DNA of 15,235 bases from Cryomorphaceae bacterium (lineage in GTDB: Bacteria; Bacteroidota; Bacteroidia; Flavobacteriales; Schleiferiaceae), in assembly GCA_003507115.1 (NCBI GenBank), contig DNWN01000120.1:6320-21554 (forward strand). The letters are read 5' to 3'. Positions 14,276 through 15,235 of this stretch are shown one piece after another (position 1 is the stretch's first letter; the number at the start of each line of letters is the position of its first letter). Made by a program: the position numbers and the translations under genes. Below the pieces are notes generated by a model that saw nothing but the letters and a program-made list of their open reading frames with translations, made no database searches and was not told where the DNA came from.

Positions 14276-15232
14276 ATGAAATACCGATTGACTTGGGCTT
14301 TGGGCCTGGCTGCATGGACGATGACCGCCCAGCCTATATCTTTTTGTGTGGGCAGTTGTGCCGATTTGCGGGACGACGAAACAGAGTCCATATTTTCACG
14401 AATTGCAGAAGAGGAAAAGTCCTTCTTTTTATGGTTAGGGGACAACGTATACTTCAACCAAGCCGACTGGCAGAATGGTGAAACCATGCGCCAGGCATAT
14501 GACAGGCGGTTCGCCACGCAACCGGTGCAAGCCTTGTTGCAAAGCAGCCGGCAGCTCGCCATCTACGACGATCATGATTTTGGCCCGAATGATGCCGATT
14601 CATCGTTTGAGGGGCGACGCCACAGCGCCCGAGTATTCGGTGAATTCTGGCTCGAAACCCCGACCCAAGTTGACCGCTTTGGGGACATACGATGGTCGGA
14701 GCGCTATGGATCTGTTTTAATGATTGGATTGGATGATCGCTACCACCGAGGCCCATTGGGAACCCAAATTCTGGGCAAGGCGCAACTGAATTGGCTCGCT
14801 CAAACGCTCCGCGAGCACGCTGATGCCTCCATTGTGTTCATCGCGGTTGGATCTCAAGTTCTCAACGATGCGGAGGTTTTTGAAAACTACAGCCGCTTCC
14901 CACAAGAGCGCGAAGCCTTGCTTTCTCTGTGCGCCCGCGCCGGAATGCCCGTTGTGTTCTTAACTGGGGATCGCCACCATGGTGAAATCAGCCAAAAGAA
15001 AGTCGATGGCGTGACGTTGACCGAAATCACGGCCTCTCCCCTGACCTCTACCACCCATAGCCCGAGTAAGGAAGAGATCAAAGCGAACAAATCCCTTCTC
15101 AAGAATACCGTGTTGAGCGAGGGGCATTATGCGAAATTGGACTGGGATGGCGAAGCGCGTCTCTCTGTTTCCTTTATCACGAAAGAGGGCGAAACAAAAG
15201 TTAACAAGACATTGAAGTTGCTACCTTTGTAG
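14276..15232 (+). CDS. Secreted PhoD-like metallophosphatase (alkaline phosphatase D family)
   Basis: A 318-residue protein starting at ATG 14276. The open frame extends 48 codons upstream, but that part is antisense to the peptidase gene and would bury the signal peptide. Residues 1-19 look like a secretion signal (MKYRLTWALGLAAWTMTAQ). Metallophosphatase motifs of the PhoD type follow in order: FCVGSCAD (23-30), LWLGDNVYFN (52-61), YDDHDFGPND (97-106) and TGDRHHGEI (230-238), which supply the metal-binding Asp, Asn and His residues. Family members hydrolyse phosphomonoesters or diesters outside the cytoplasm and often serve phosphate scavenging. It is smaller than Bacillus PhoD (over 500 residues) and lacks its extra N-terminal domain, so the substrate is open. 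No Pho-box-like site was recognised upstream. Confidence 0.91.
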   Translation: MKYRLTWALGLAAWTMTAQPISFCVGSCADLRDDETESIFSRIAEEEKSFFLWLGDNVYFNQADWQNGETMRQAYDRRFATQPVQALLQSSRQLAIYDDHDFGPNDADSSFEGRRHSARVFGEFWLETPTQVDRFGDIRWSERYGSVLMIGLDDRYHRGPLGTQILGKAQLNWLAQTLREHADASIVFIAVGSQVLNDAEVFENYSRFPQEREALLSLCARAGMPVVFLTGDRHHGEISQKKVDGVTLTEITASPLTSTTHSPSKEEIKANKSLLKNTVLSEGHYAKLDWDGEARLSVSFITKEGETKVNKTLKLLPL

Positions 15233-15235
15233 CAC

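Overview
The window reads as chromosomal DNA of a member of the Bacteroidota, most likely a Flavobacteriales-type marine lineage with mid-range GC. The evidence is the protein style (the GyrA N-terminus and its degenerate first-blade box, ClpC next to GyrA next to a secreted TPR protein), promoter-like TAnnTTTG motifs just upstream of several genes, and the near absence of Shine-Dalgarno sequences. No rRNA, tRNA, CRISPR array or insertion sequence was seen, and no gene is visibly frameshifted. Only clpC is cut, by the left edge.

Layout. (1) 1-4812 is housekeeping: the N-terminal third of clpC on the minus strand, a divergent promoter region, gyrA on the plus strand with a strong hairpin terminator, then a secreted TPR protein with its own promoter and a bidirectional-looking terminator. 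(2) 4813-5067 lies between convergent genes and holds two separate arrays of degenerate 8-bp tandem repeats and a 16-bp perfect palindrome. One array runs into the stop codon of dnaE. (3) 5050-10971, all minus strand, is the most interesting block. In transcription order it encodes an XRE/S24 LexA-like self-cleaving repressor, a Y-family DinB polymerase, an SRAP (HMCES/YedK-type) abasic-site protein and a short DnaE-type polymerase. This looks like a self-regulated DNA-damage-tolerance cassette, functionally comparable with lexA/imuA/imuB/dnaE2 but with different parts. Tandem dyads overlap the predicted promoter of the repressor gene, and a second AT-rich regulatory gap precedes the SRAP-dnaE pair. 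(4) 11036-12704, also minus strand, holds an HI0933/BaiN-family flavoprotein starting at GTG and a small four-cysteine zinc-ribbon protein. (5) 12877-15232 holds a short SSB without the usual acidic tail, an M14 metallocarboxypeptidase convergent with it and overlapping its 3' end by 43 bp, and a secreted PhoD-like phosphatase divergent from the peptidase.

How it fits together (inference). DNA damage would give RecA filaments that stimulate self-cleavage of the S24 repressor. This would release the promoter for repressor plus dinB and possibly the one for SRAP plus dnaE. DinB inserts opposite lesions, DnaE could extend, and SRAP shields abasic sites in single-stranded DNA. The nearby tail-less SSB is compatible with this theme, but nothing in the sequence ties it to the cassette.
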